Positions 24,858 to 32,317 of a DNA stretch of 64,000 bases are shown here, piece by piece; the first letter of the stretch is position 1, and each line of letters begins with the position of its first letter. The DNA lies in the NCBI GenBank assembly GCA_910588155.1, contig CAJUPB010000004.1, positions 62,001 through 126,000 of the forward strand, written 5' to 3'. This DNA is from an uncultured Christensenellaceae bacterium. Lineage in GTDB: Bacteria > Bacillota > Clostridia > Christensenellales > Pumilibacteraceae. A model generated the notes under the pieces. That model saw only the letters and a program-made list of their open reading frames with translations. It made no database searches and was not told the origin of the DNA. The position numbers were made by a program, and so were the translations under genes.

Positions 24858-25745
24858 TCAATTGACGTCTTCTCTTTCTTCGTCCCCGACATCGGACACG
24901 GACGCCGCCTCCGCAAGAGCGACGACTTCCTTTTGCTCCGCCGCTTGCTCCTCGTTATATCTTTCCAAATAGGCAACCTGCTTTTTGGACAGCACGCAGG
25001 TACGCAATATGAAATCGTCCCCGCTCTTTCTCATAGACAGCACGCCTATCACGGCAATCGGGAGCGAACCGATTAAGTGCACAATCATATCTGTCAACGT
25101 ATCGACGATTGCGCTGCCTCTGCGCGTATACGTTTCCCAATAGCCGTTTTCGTTCGGCAAAAGCGACACGAGGTCGTCCTTCCAGCGCTGCATATTGAAC
25201 ACGTCGCTAATCGAATCCAGCGTATACTCGTATATTTCCCACAGATATTCGATAAGCATAGAAAACGCCAACGCGAACAGAGCGCAAAACAGCGGCGACA
25301 GTCCCCTGTTCTTTTCGGGGATATTGTTCATCATTCCCAAAATCGAATATCCGAAGAACATAAATATTACGCCGTTGAACGTATGCATAAACTTATCGTA
25401 CAACCGCAATCCGGCAAAAGCCTGAACATTGAAAAGATGCAGGACTTCTCCGCCGAGCATATTCATTATTATTATGAAATACATTGCGAATTCCAGCAAA
25501 TTCGGAATATACCATTTAAAAACTTTTTTCATCAAAAGCGGCAGAAACACCATTGCCAACGCGCCGACACCCATACCGATGTCGTGAAAAAGGTCTCCGC
25601 CGTAAATCTTGCCCATACAAAAACGTACCGTCGCCGATATTATCACGGCAATGCAAGCGGCAATGGCGACATAGAATATCACCGTCGTCGCTATCCACTT
25701 TTTGGGCAGGTATTGTTTTCTTCCGTCTACGGTTATGATTTTCAT
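24858..25745 (-). CDS. Polytopic membrane protein, YjdF/DUF2238-like
   Basis: The 295-residue protein has about six membrane helices, including a central conserved stretch RLYDKFMHTFNGVIFMFFGY, a later ALAFSMLIEYLWEIYEY and the near-C-terminal DTLTDMIVHLIGSLPIAVIG. The YDxFxH and E-x-x-E features recall YjdF/DUF2238 proteins, whose role is unknown. The C-terminal tail is cytoplasmic and acidic. Its ATG overlaps the TGA of the upstream hybrid kinase, so the two are co-translated and may act together. Confidence 0.7.
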   Translation of the reverse strand: MKIITVDGRKQYLPKKWIATTVIFYVAIAACIAVIISATVRFCMGKIYGGDLFHDIGMGVGALAMVFLPLLMKKVFKWYIPNLLEFAMYFIIIMNMLGGEVLHLFNVQAFAGLRLYDKFMHTFNGVIFMFFGYSILGMMNNIPEKNRGLSPLFCALFALAFSMLIEYLWEIYEYTLDSISDVFNMQRWKDDLVSLLPNENGYWETYTRRGSAIVDTLTDMIVHLIGSLPIAVIGVLSMRKSGDDFILRTCVLSKKQVAYLERYNEEQAAEQKEVVALAEAASVSDVGDEEREDVN

Positions 25746-27955
25746 TTCCTGTTTCCGTGCTTAACTTTTTTTTGTTTCCGCATATAAGCTATGTCAGCCA
25801 TTGTTTCCATCAAAAGCGGTACGTCTACCGGCTTTGTAAGATGCGCATCCATTCCCGCTTCCATAGACATTCTTTTGTCGCTTTCGAAAGCATTTGCGGA
25901 CAATGCAATAATCGGAATGTCGGCGATTGCTTTATTTTTGAACTTTCTAATCTCTTCCGTTGCCTTGCGTCCGTCCATAACGGGCATTTGAATATCCATA
26001 AGCACGACGGAATATTCTCCCTCTTTTGCCGCCGCAAGTTTATCGACGGCTATCTTTCCGTTCTCTGCGGAATCGACGGTAAAGTCCAAGCCCTGCAATA
26101 TTTCCGTTTCTATTTCGAGATTTATCTCGTTATCCTCGACAATCAATATCTTGCCGCGTATAAGTTCGGAAATCGCCGACTGCGTATCTCTGCAACAGTC
26201 GTCGCACGAATCGACGAGGCGAAGTCCGAGCGTTACCGTAAATGCGCTGCCGCTGTCGATTTGGCTTTCGACGGAAATATTGCCGCCCATCAAATCTACT
26301 ATGTTCTTGGCAATGGTCAAGCCGAGTCCCATTCCGTACACGCCGCTCGTCGTCGTATCGTTTTCGCGCTCGAACGGTTCGAACAGGCGGTCTATAAACT
26401 CTTTGCCGATTCCCTTTCCCGTATCTCGGACCGTGAAATCGTAAATCACGAAATCGTTCGGCATTTTTTCTTTTTCGGTAAGGACTATGTCCACTCTGCC
26501 CTTGTCCGTATATCTGACGGCATTGCCCACGAGATGCATAAGAACCTGTTTGAGCTTATCCGCGTCCACACAGACTTTATTGTTTTTGATTTCGTCGCAC
26601 TTCAAAGTCATTTTTAAGTCTTTCTGACTTGCGGGCGCGGCGAAAGCATCGTAAACTTCTTGCACGAGGTCGGTCAAAACGCAATCGGACTCGTTTATGC
26701 AGACGTCTCGGGATTCGATGTACGACACTTCCAAAACCTTGTCTATCAGTTCCAAAATCTGCCTTGCCGACGTCTCTATCTTTTCCACATAGTTTTTTAT
26801 TGCGGCGGTATCCGAAAGATTGTTTTTCGCAAGTTCCGCAAACCCGAAAATCGCATTCAGCGGCGTGCGCATATCGTGCGACATATTCGACAGGAACGTG
26901 TTCTTTGCGATATACGACATTTTTGCATTTTTAAGCGCGTCTTCCAAGACCTGTTTTTGGTGCATTTCGCGCTGTATTTCCTCGTCTACGTTGCGGTATC
27001 CGAAAACCACCTGCGACACGCGCTCGTCGCTGCCGACATTGACGACGCGAAGTTGGAGATATTGCGTTTCGCCGTTTTTGATACAGCGATAGTTCACGTA
27101 ATAAGTTTTGCACGAAGAAAGTTTTTCGCGGATATAGTTCGGCGAAGTAACTTTCGCAATCATACTCCTATCTTCGGGATGCACCCAATATTCTATATAG
27201 TTGGATACATACCAGGAAAACCCGCGCGGACGGAACTTGTTGTCGAATTGTTTTTGCGTTCTGCCGCTCAAACGATACGGTGTCACGGTGTCTTCGTCGA
27301 GGTCGGCATAGAGAATGGAGTCATAATTCACACTCAACCCCTCTATGACCTCCAACCTGCGCAAATGCTCTTGATTTATGAGTTTCCGTTCCTTGTCGTA
27401 TTCCTCGATAAGTTTTTTTATTTTGCTTTCTTTCTCGTTTATAAGTGCGGTTTTCTCGGCAATCTCGCGCTGCTTCTTTTCCGTGGCGTCGCACAAAAAA
27501 ACATAAAACACATTGCCGAGTTTTTCGTTTTCTATGAAATGACCGTAATCTTCAATCCAACGGATATCGCCCTTCTTGCTTGTTATGCGATATTCGACGT
27601 AGTCCAAATCGAACATACTTCCCGAAATTTGTTCTTTGATGCTGTCTTCCACCCTTTGAAGGTCGTCGGGATGTACGATACCCGTAAAAGAGTTGTTTAC
27701 GTAAGATTTGAAATCATCTAAATTCTCGCATTCGAAAATATTTATAAGCGCGTCATTTGCATAGATAATCTCTTCTTCGCCGTCTGCGCGATAAATCAAA
27801 AAGCCGCCCGGAAGCTTGTCTATGAAATCTTTTATTTCGCTTGCCGTCTTTAAATATATGAAATCCGATTCGGTCAACTTATCCGCAACGCTGCTCGGAG
27901 AACGCAACAGAGTCAACATATATTCCACTATACTGTGCTTATCGAACTCGCCCAT
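25742..27955 (-). CDS. Cytosolic PAS hybrid sensor histidine kinase
   Basis: The 737-residue protein has no membrane segment. A PAS domain spans ~45-165 (GGFLIYRADGEEEIIYANDALINIF), followed by a coiled coil and a second PAS-like region ~205-335. HisKA has the phospho-His in NMSHDMRTPLNAI, and HATPase has VGNAVRYT, DTGKGIG and GMGLGL. A C-terminal receiver carries the phospho-Asp in VVLMDIQMPVMDG and the conserved Lys in LTKPVD. There is no DNA-binding output or partner regulator nearby; the only co-transcribed gene is the YjdF-like membrane protein. The start has AAGGAG. The signal is unknown. Confidence 0.92.
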   Translation of the reverse strand: MGEFDKHSIVEYMLTLLRSPSSVADKLTESDFIYLKTASEIKDFIDKLPGGFLIYRADGEEEIIYANDALINIFECENLDDFKSYVNNSFTGIVHPDDLQRVEDSIKEQISGSMFDLDYVEYRITSKKGDIRWIEDYGHFIENEKLGNVFYVFLCDATEKKQREIAEKTALINEKESKIKKLIEEYDKERKLINQEHLRRLEVIEGLSVNYDSILYADLDEDTVTPYRLSGRTQKQFDNKFRPRGFSWYVSNYIEYWVHPEDRSMIAKVTSPNYIREKLSSCKTYYVNYRCIKNGETQYLQLRVVNVGSDERVSQVVFGYRNVDEEIQREMHQKQVLEDALKNAKMSYIAKNTFLSNMSHDMRTPLNAIFGFAELAKNNLSDTAAIKNYVEKIETSARQILELIDKVLEVSYIESRDVCINESDCVLTDLVQEVYDAFAAPASQKDLKMTLKCDEIKNNKVCVDADKLKQVLMHLVGNAVRYTDKGRVDIVLTEKEKMPNDFVIYDFTVRDTGKGIGKEFIDRLFEPFERENDTTTSGVYGMGLGLTIAKNIVDLMGGNISVESQIDSGSAFTVTLGLRLVDSCDDCCRDTQSAISELIRGKILIVEDNEINLEIETEILQGLDFTVDSAENGKIAVDKLAAAKEGEYSVVLMDIQMPVMDGRKATEEIRKFKNKAIADIPIIALSANAFESDKRMSMEAGMDAHLTKPVDVPLLMETMADIAYMRKQKKVKHGNRK

Positions 27956-27981
27956 AACGTCTCCTTAAAAATTCTTTCATC

Positions 27982-28010
27982 ATTCTATCACAATGCCGTG
28001 ACTTTGTCAA
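27982..28010 (-). promoter_or_regulatory. Promoter of the hybrid kinase operon
   Basis: On the minus strand there is TTGACA (28010-28005), a 17-nt spacer and TAGAAT (27987-27982). It is divergent from the tRNA promoter. Confidence 0.75.
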
Positions 28011-28055
28011 TCATACGACCGTATATAATAAAATTCCGTCGAAGTCCAAAAACGT

Positions 28056-28084
28056 TTGACAAAAATGCGGGCATACGATATAAT
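28056..28084 (+). promoter_or_regulatory. Promoter of tRNA-Leu
   Basis: A perfect consensus: TTGACA (28056-28061), a 17-nt spacer and TATAAT (28079-28084). The tRNA begins about 90 nt after the predicted start site, leaving a 5' leader for RNase P to remove. Confidence 0.85.
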
Positions 28085-28179
28085 AACAAAGTCGGCGAAA
28101 AATTTCGGCGATGCCCGAAGTCTGTTTGCGACACGCTGTTTGTCGGCAAAAAGATGCACGGCGTAAACTCGATATTTAT

Positions 28180-28264
28180 GCGGAGGTGGCGGAATGGCAG
28201 ACGCGCAGGTTTCAGACGCCTGTGGTTAATTCTCGTGTGGGTTCAAGTCCCATCCTCCGCACCA
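28180..28264 (+). tRNA. tRNA-Leu (anticodon CAG)
   Basis: Acceptor GCGGAGG pairs with CCTCCGC and ACCA is encoded. The anticodon stem CAGGT/GCCTG encloses the 7-nt loop TTCAGAC, giving anticodon CAG. The long variable arm typical of Leu is present, and the T arm is GTGGG-TTCAAGT-CCCAT. It reads CUG codons. The AT-rich cassette starts a few hundred bases downstream. Confidence 0.95.
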
Positions 28265-28303
28265 GTAACGATAGAGGTTGAACCCTCTGCGTTAAACCAG
28301 TAA

Positions 28304-28337
28304 TAGCCTTGTCGTTATCGGCAAGGCTTATTTCTTT
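28304..28337 (+). terminator. Terminator after tRNA-Leu
   Basis: AGCCTTG (28305-28311) pairs with CAAGGCT (28322-28328), followed by TATTTCTTT. Confidence 0.7.
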
Positions 28338-28340
28338 AAT

Positions 28341-28542
28341 TTCCTTGCCCCACCCCACTTCAAAAGATGTAAAGGGCTTGCCGCATAGATGTCGGCGGTT
28401 TATGCCTTACGAGAGATAAAAGCTACTCTTGGCGCTTTCGCACGGCAGTGGTAACACGAAGCGAACCCAAAACGGTATAGAGTGCTTAACAAAACAATGT
28501 TCAACACTTATAATAAAAATGAACAAAACGAAGAATTTAATT
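28341..28542. other. Non-coding junction between tRNA-Leu and the AT-rich cassette
   Basis: About 200 bases with no credible gene on either strand. Composition changes from the surrounding balanced GC to strongly AT-rich around 28500. No integrase, inverted repeat ends or repeat of the tRNA 3' end were seen. Confidence 0.5.
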
Positions 28543-29019
28543 TTATTCGTCGAAAAGCAACCAAACAATTTCAATTATCTTTTTTTTACGTTTTTGCGCA
28601 TATTCAAACGCTATCGTTGTCCCACTACGAGTAACATTGTTTTTATAATAAAAAACACATATATTACTACTGTCAATAAGCTCCTCGTTTCTTTTTACAT
28701 AAACAAGTTTGTTTGCGTTATGGGCTTTTTCAGAGTAATATGTTTCTTCATAAAAAGTCAAAAGATAATTTTTATAATCATCAGAAATATATTCGTATTC
28801 GGCGCGAATATATACCCTTTTAATATAAGGATATTTATCTTTTAGGTCTGATACAACTTTCAAACATAGGTCGTTAAACTCACTATGGCTACCAAATAAA
28901 AATATAGTGATATTTGACTTAGTTATTAAGTTTTCAACACATAATTTTATTTGTTCATATAAATACAATTTATTCTCAATTTTTCTATGCCCTATAAAGC
29001 AACAAGACCGTTCACTCAT
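28543..29019 (-). CDS. SLOG/DUF1273-like nucleotide-binding protein
   Basis: The 158-residue protein begins with CCFIGHRKI, followed by IFLFGSHSEFNDLCL, and later VYVKRNEELIDSSNICVFYY and RSGTTIAFEYAQKRKKKI. This is the Rossmann-like SLOG layout of the DUF1273/YpsA group, a fold proposed to bind or process nucleotide ligands and common in conflict systems. It is AT-rich and lysine/tyrosine/asparagine-rich, unlike its neighbours. It is last of three genes in the cassette, 1 nt after the previous stop. Confidence 0.75.
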   Translation of the reverse strand: MSERSCCFIGHRKIENKLYLYEQIKLCVENLITKSNITIFLFGSHSEFNDLCLKVVSDLKDKYPYIKRVYIRAEYEYISDDYKNYLLTFYEETYYSEKAHNANKLVYVKRNEELIDSSNICVFYYKNNVTRSGTTIAFEYAQKRKKKIIEIVWLLFDE

Positions 29020-29020
29020 A

Positions 29021-29272
29021 TTAAACTTTTTTATCTATTACAAACGGATATTTGCTATTAAGTTTCCGCAAAATTATTGTTCTTGCTTCTTGGTCAGTAA
29101 ATCCGTAGATAATTGTGTTTAGAAAATTTTTTATAAATATATGTTTGTTTAAATTTAAATCACATTTCAAAATACCGTTGCTATCAAAAAAGTAATCATA
29201 TTTGCAACTTTTTTCTAAAATTCCTGTAACTTGCATATCTGTTATGTGAGTTTTTATGTATTCAATAATCAT
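29021..29272 (-). CDS. Unknown 83-residue protein of the AT-rich cassette
   Basis: I do not recognise this protein (MIIEYIKTHITDMQVTGI ...). It is small, mixed alpha/beta in appearance, with no cysteine motif or membrane helix. ATG 29272 is chosen because it overlaps the preceding TGA as ATGA, a standard coupling arrangement. An in-frame TTG at 29299 is the alternative. Its fixed place between the 179-residue protein and the SLOG protein suggests all three act together. Confidence 0.55.
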   Translation of the reverse strand: MIIEYIKTHITDMQVTGILEKSCKYDYFFDSNGILKCDLNLNKHIFIKNFLNTIIYGFTDQEARTIILRKLNSKYPFVIDKKV

Positions 29273-29808
29273 ATCACCTGCGCATATTTTCTTTTGCAAA
29301 ATATCGTTGTAAACTTGACGGGCTGTAAATAAGAATGGACGACGGTTAAGATAATTAAAATGATATAAATCTCGGAGAGATGTTCTATATGAAATTTCAC
29401 TTTGTCGAGGATTAAAAATAATTCATTGGTCATCTGTTTGACAAAATTTTTTTCTTCTTCCGTAAAATATGAGTCGTCGAATAGTTTTAAGCAATTAGCG
29501 ATACAATGGTTATCTTTATACTGTGAGGGACACACTATATTTTTAATTAGCGTTTCAATGTAATGTTTGGATTTATTTGATAATAGTTGTATGTCGTCAG
29601 TAATATAAATTGCATCTTTACTAATTGTATATAAGTCACTGTTTATATAATTTCGTAAACTATAATACTTGTAACCGGTATATCTATTTATTCGTTTAAG
29701 ACAAAATTTTTTAGATTTTGGCATAGCATTAGTTAAATACCTTTCCATAATCATATTGTCTATTTTATCACTTGCAATGAGAGCTTTTGCTCTTTTACTT
29801 TCAGACAT
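29269..29808 (-). CDS. Unknown 179-residue protein of the AT-rich cassette
   Basis: I do not recognise the family. The protein starts MSESKRAKALIASDKIDNMIMERYL, is lysine- and tyrosine-rich, and has one hydrophobic segment near the C-terminus (EIYIILIILTVVHSYL) that could be a membrane helix or a buried helix. ACGGAG precedes the ATG. It is first of three minus-strand genes and is transcribed divergently from an XRE regulator. Confidence 0.6.
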   Translation of the reverse strand: MSESKRAKALIASDKIDNMIMERYLTNAMPKSKKFCLKRINRYTGYKYYSLRNYINSDLYTISKDAIYITDDIQLLSNKSKHYIETLIKNIVCPSQYKDNHCIANCLKLFDDSYFTEEEKNFVKQMTNELFLILDKVKFHIEHLSEIYIILIILTVVHSYLQPVKFTTIFCKRKYAQVI

Positions 29809-29837
29809 ATAAAATCTCCGTAATTGACTATAATTCC

Positions 29838-29866
29838 ACTATATTGCTTGTCAGTCAATTAGTCAA
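29838..29866 (-). promoter_or_regulatory. Promoter and candidate operator of the AT-rich cassette
   Basis: On the minus strand there is TTGACT (29866-29861), a 17-nt spacer and TATAGT (29843-29838). The interval contains TTGTCAGTCAATTAGTCAA (29848-29866), an imperfect inverted repeat with TTGAC/GTCAA halves. It overlaps the -35 and lies between the cassette and the XRE gene, where an autoregulated repressor would bind. Confidence 0.55.
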
Positions 29867-29892
29867 GGTATTTAACGTATTAAAATATAGTT

Positions 29893-30099
29893 ATGGAATT
29901 TATTGATTTCGGAGTTAATTTAGCCAAAATACGAATGAAGTCGAATATATCGGCTTATGAATTAAGTTTGCGTATCGATAAAGACGCAAGCTATATTCAC
30001 AAGGTTGAAAGCGGAAAAATCAACATTAGTTTGAAAACAATATTGAGAATTTGCGAGGAATTAAACATAGACCCCATTGAGTTATTCAAGACCGCATAA
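29893..30099 (+). CDS. XRE-family helix-turn-helix regulator
   Basis: The 68-residue single HTH_3 domain: FGVNLAKIRMKSNISAYELSLRIDKDASYIHKVESGKINISLKTILRICEELNIDPIELF. No good Shine-Dalgarno is visible before the ATG, so translation may be weak or leader-dependent. It is divergent from the three-gene AT-rich cassette and likely represses it. A strong terminator follows at 30109. Confidence 0.9.
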   Translation: MEFIDFGVNLAKIRMKSNISAYELSLRIDKDASYIHKVESGKINISLKTILRICEELNIDPIELFKTA

Positions 30100-30108
30100 A
30101 TAACAAAG

Positions 30109-30133
30109 ACCGTCGGTATTGCCGACGGTTTTT
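30109..30133 (+). terminator. Terminator of the XRE gene
   Basis: ACCGTCGG (30109-30116) and CCGACGGT (30122-30129) form an 8-bp stem with a 5-nt loop, followed by TTTTT. Confidence 0.9.
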
Positions 30134-30159
30134 CAGTTGAAGCATTTATTGTTTTTAAG

Positions 30160-30195
30160 TTGACAAATATTCGTCAAAAATGTTACTATTAGTAA
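30160..30195 (+). promoter_or_regulatory. Promoter and operators of the padR-hydrolase operon
   Basis: TTGACA (30160-30165) and TACTAT (30184-30189) form a promoter with an 18-nt spacer. TTACTATTAGTAA (30183-30195) is a palindrome with perfect 6-bp arms overlapping the -10. TTGAC ... GTCAA (30160-30177) is a second inverted repeat over the -35. Both suit autorepression by the PadR protein just downstream. Confidence 0.6.
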
Positions 30196-30210
30196 TATCG
30201 GAGTGTGAAA

Positions 30211-30741
30211 ATGGAAAACATAATTTTAGGTTTATTGCTATTGCAATCACGAACTATTTATCAATTGCGGAAGCGCATAAACGACGGTTTGAATTTAATG
30301 TACAGTTGCAGTACGGGCAGCATTCAGTCCGCCATAAAGAAACTATTGCGACACGGATATATCGACATCGGCGAAGTCACGGAAAAAGGCAAGCTGAAAA
30401 AACTTTATGCGATAACAGACAGCGGTAAAAAATGCTTTCACGACTGGTTATGCCGCCCCATAGGCAACGGCGCGACCAAAAATCCAGAACTGTCAAAAAT
30501 ATACTTTTTGGGCTTTGCCGAAAAAGAAACCCGCTTAAAACTAATCGAAAACCATATAGACGGTTTGAAGAAAATACTTTCGGATTTAAAAAAAATCTGC
30601 GATGACGGCGCAACGTTGCTTAACGAAAACAAAGATAACGACATATTTCGTTATCAACTGCAAACGGCAATATACGGACGCGATTTAATGAAATTCAATA
30701 TAGAGTGGTACAACCGTTTATTAAAAAATATCGAGGAGTGA
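30211..30741 (+). CDS. PadR-family transcriptional regulator
   Basis: The 176-residue protein has an N-terminal winged helix (ENIILGLLLLQSRTIYQLRKRI ... STGSIQSAIKKLLRHGYIDIGEVTEKGKLKKLYAITDSGK) and a C-terminal helical dimerisation part (LKLIENHIDGLKKILSDLKKIC). The ATG at 30211 has GGAG 7 nt upstream. It is followed 6 nt later by an alpha/beta hydrolase gene. PadR proteins typically repress their own operon and often respond to small toxic compounds. Confidence 0.9.
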   Translation: MENIILGLLLLQSRTIYQLRKRINDGLNLMYSCSTGSIQSAIKKLLRHGYIDIGEVTEKGKLKKLYAITDSGKKCFHDWLCRPIGNGATKNPELSKIYFLGFAEKETRLKLIENHIDGLKKILSDLKKICDDGATLLNENKDNDIFRYQLQTAIYGRDLMKFNIEWYNRLLKNIEE

Positions 30742-30747
30742 TTCAAA

Positions 30748-31584
30748 ATGGAAAATTTATATCTCGACGACTCCCCTATTGCCTATTATATCGATAACAC
30801 AGAGTGCAAGGAATGGCTTGTTTTTTTTCACGCCGCCTTTGTCGACCACAGAATGTTCGAAAAGCAATTCGATTATTTTTCGGGCAAATATAATTTGCTG
30901 GCAATCGATATTTTGGGACACGGAAATTCGATTCACGCAAAAAAGGGCGACAATATCGAAATGATGTCAGAATGGACGAACCGCATTTTGCAAAAGCACG
31001 ATATTTCCGCCGCCCATTTTGTCGGCGTATCGCTGGGTTCGGTTTTCATACAAGACTTTGCCAACAAATACGAAAACAAAGTATTGTCGCTCTCCTGCTT
31101 CGGCGGCTATGACATCAACAATTTCGACGCCGCAAGACAAAAAGCCAATTCCAAAAGCCAAATGAAAATGATGTTAAAAGCATTGTTTTCCATTAAGTGG
31201 TTTTCGAAAGCAAATAAAAAAATTGCCGCATATACAAGCGAAGCGCAAACGGCATTTTACAATCTCAACATTCGATTCAAGAAAAGTTCGTTCAGGTATC
31301 TGTCAGGGCTGCAAAAACTTGTGAACAAATATCCCAAGAAGCAACGGCGATATGAATTGTCGGTGGGTTGCGGAGAACACGATATGCCCGCGGAAATCGA
31401 AATCGTAAACGAATGGGCGGAATATGAAAACTGCGACAAAACAATTTTCAAAGGCGCGGGACACTGCGTGAATATGGACGTACCGCAAGAATTCAATATC
31501 TGTCTGGAAACATTTTTGCGAAAATGCCGCGGCGAAAAGCTGCGTTTGAAACAAATCAAGGCAACGGCGGAATTGTCGCGTTGA
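30748..31584 (+). CDS. Alpha/beta-fold hydrolase
   Basis: The 278-residue hydrolase has WLVFFHAAFVDHRMFEKQ (oxyanion region), LAIDILGHGNS, the nucleophile elbow in FVGVSLGSVF, VGCGEHDMP (acid region) and the catalytic His in FKGAGHCVNMDVP. Ser-Asp/Glu-His chemistry is expected, but the substrate is unknown. It is cytoplasmic and co-transcribed with the PadR regulator, so a detoxification role is plausible. Confidence 0.85.
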   Translation: MENLYLDDSPIAYYIDNTECKEWLVFFHAAFVDHRMFEKQFDYFSGKYNLLAIDILGHGNSIHAKKGDNIEMMSEWTNRILQKHDISAAHFVGVSLGSVFIQDFANKYENKVLSLSCFGGYDINNFDAARQKANSKSQMKMMLKALFSIKWFSKANKKIAAYTSEAQTAFYNLNIRFKKSSFRYLSGLQKLVNKYPKKQRRYELSVGCGEHDMPAEIEIVNEWAEYENCDKTIFKGAGHCVNMDVPQEFNICLETFLRKCRGEKLRLKQIKATAELSR

Positions 31585-31720
31585 TTTTTCGGTGTCTGTT
31601 TTTCTTGCCCGTTTGCATACTGTCTGTTTTGCACTTCAAAAAAGCAACGACGCTCGACGATAAACAAACCAATCTCTTGCCGCATAAACGCCTCATCGAA
31701 ATTTCGAATCGAATTTCGGG

Positions 31721-31749
31721 TTGCCTTTATTTCCCGTCTGTGATATAAT
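31721..31749 (+). promoter_or_regulatory. Promoter of the GNAT gene
   Basis: TTGCCT (31721-31726), a 17-nt spacer and TATAAT (31744-31749). The rest of 31585-31778 shows no gene. Confidence 0.65.
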
Positions 31750-31778
31750 ATAGCAAAAACCCATTAAAGGCGGCAAAT

Positions 31779-32237
31779 ATGAATACGGCAAACATCGAAA
31801 TCAAAAACATAACAAATGCGGACAGAAGCGCGGTTCTCGATATGATGGAGCAGTTATACTATTCTCCGGCAGTTTTGACGGACACTCCGCGCCGAGTTTT
31901 ACAAAAGTGTCTTGACGACGCGATAAGGGGCTTGCCGCAAATCGAAGGTTACGTTTTGAAAGCGGACGGAGAATATGCGGGATATTCTCTCGTCGCAAAG
32001 GGTTATACCACGGAGTTCGGCGGCATTTGCATACAAATCGAAGACTTATTCGTTCTCCCCGCTCACCGCGGCAAAAGCATCGGCACCGCGTTTTTACGGT
32101 TTATCGAAGACAAGTACAGAGGCGAAGCCGCTCTTCTGCGTCTGGAAGTCGAACCGTCAAACGCAAATGCGCTCGCGCTGTACAAAAAATGCGGGTTTAA
32201 CGAGCTTCCGTACACGGAAATGATAAAGAAGTTATAA
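31779..32237 (+). CDS. GNAT-family N-acetyltransferase
   Basis: The 152-residue acetyltransferase has the acetyl-CoA loop LPAHRGKSIGTAFLRFIED, followed by LRLEVEPSNANALALYKKCGF, the classic motif A/B region. The acceptor is unknown. AAAGG precedes the ATG. It is a single gene between two promoters. Confidence 0.9.
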   Translation: MNTANIEIKNITNADRSAVLDMMEQLYYSPAVLTDTPRRVLQKCLDDAIRGLPQIEGYVLKADGEYAGYSLVAKGYTTEFGGICIQIEDLFVLPAHRGKSIGTAFLRFIEDKYRGEAALLRLEVEPSNANALALYKKCGFNELPYTEMIKKL

Positions 32238-32257
32238 GGCGGCGTTCCATTGTTTAA

Positions 32258-32299
32258 TTGACAAAAGCGGCACGGTTTGTTATACTTGTTTCAAGTATA
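32258..32299 (+). promoter_or_regulatory. Activase promoter with a perfect palindromic operator
   Basis: TTGACA (32258-32263), a 17-nt spacer and TATACT (32281-32286). A perfect inverted repeat TATACTTG-TTT-CAAGTATA (32281-32299) covers the -10 and the start site. A dimeric repressor bound there would block transcription. The cognate regulator is not apparent next to it. Confidence 0.75.
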
Positions 32300-32317
32300 A
32301 ATTCAAAGGAACATTCA

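Noticed and set aside
28180..32000. Second copy of the tRNA-Leu 3' end as an attachment site
   Set aside because: No repeat of the T-arm/acceptor sequence was found through 32 kb, and no integrase gene is present. An integration event is therefore only inferred from composition.
32258..32317. Upstream extension of the activase by 20 codons
   Set aside because: Those codons cover the -35, the -10 and the palindrome. AAAGGA and the family N-terminus MKKYSIGLDVG mark 32318.
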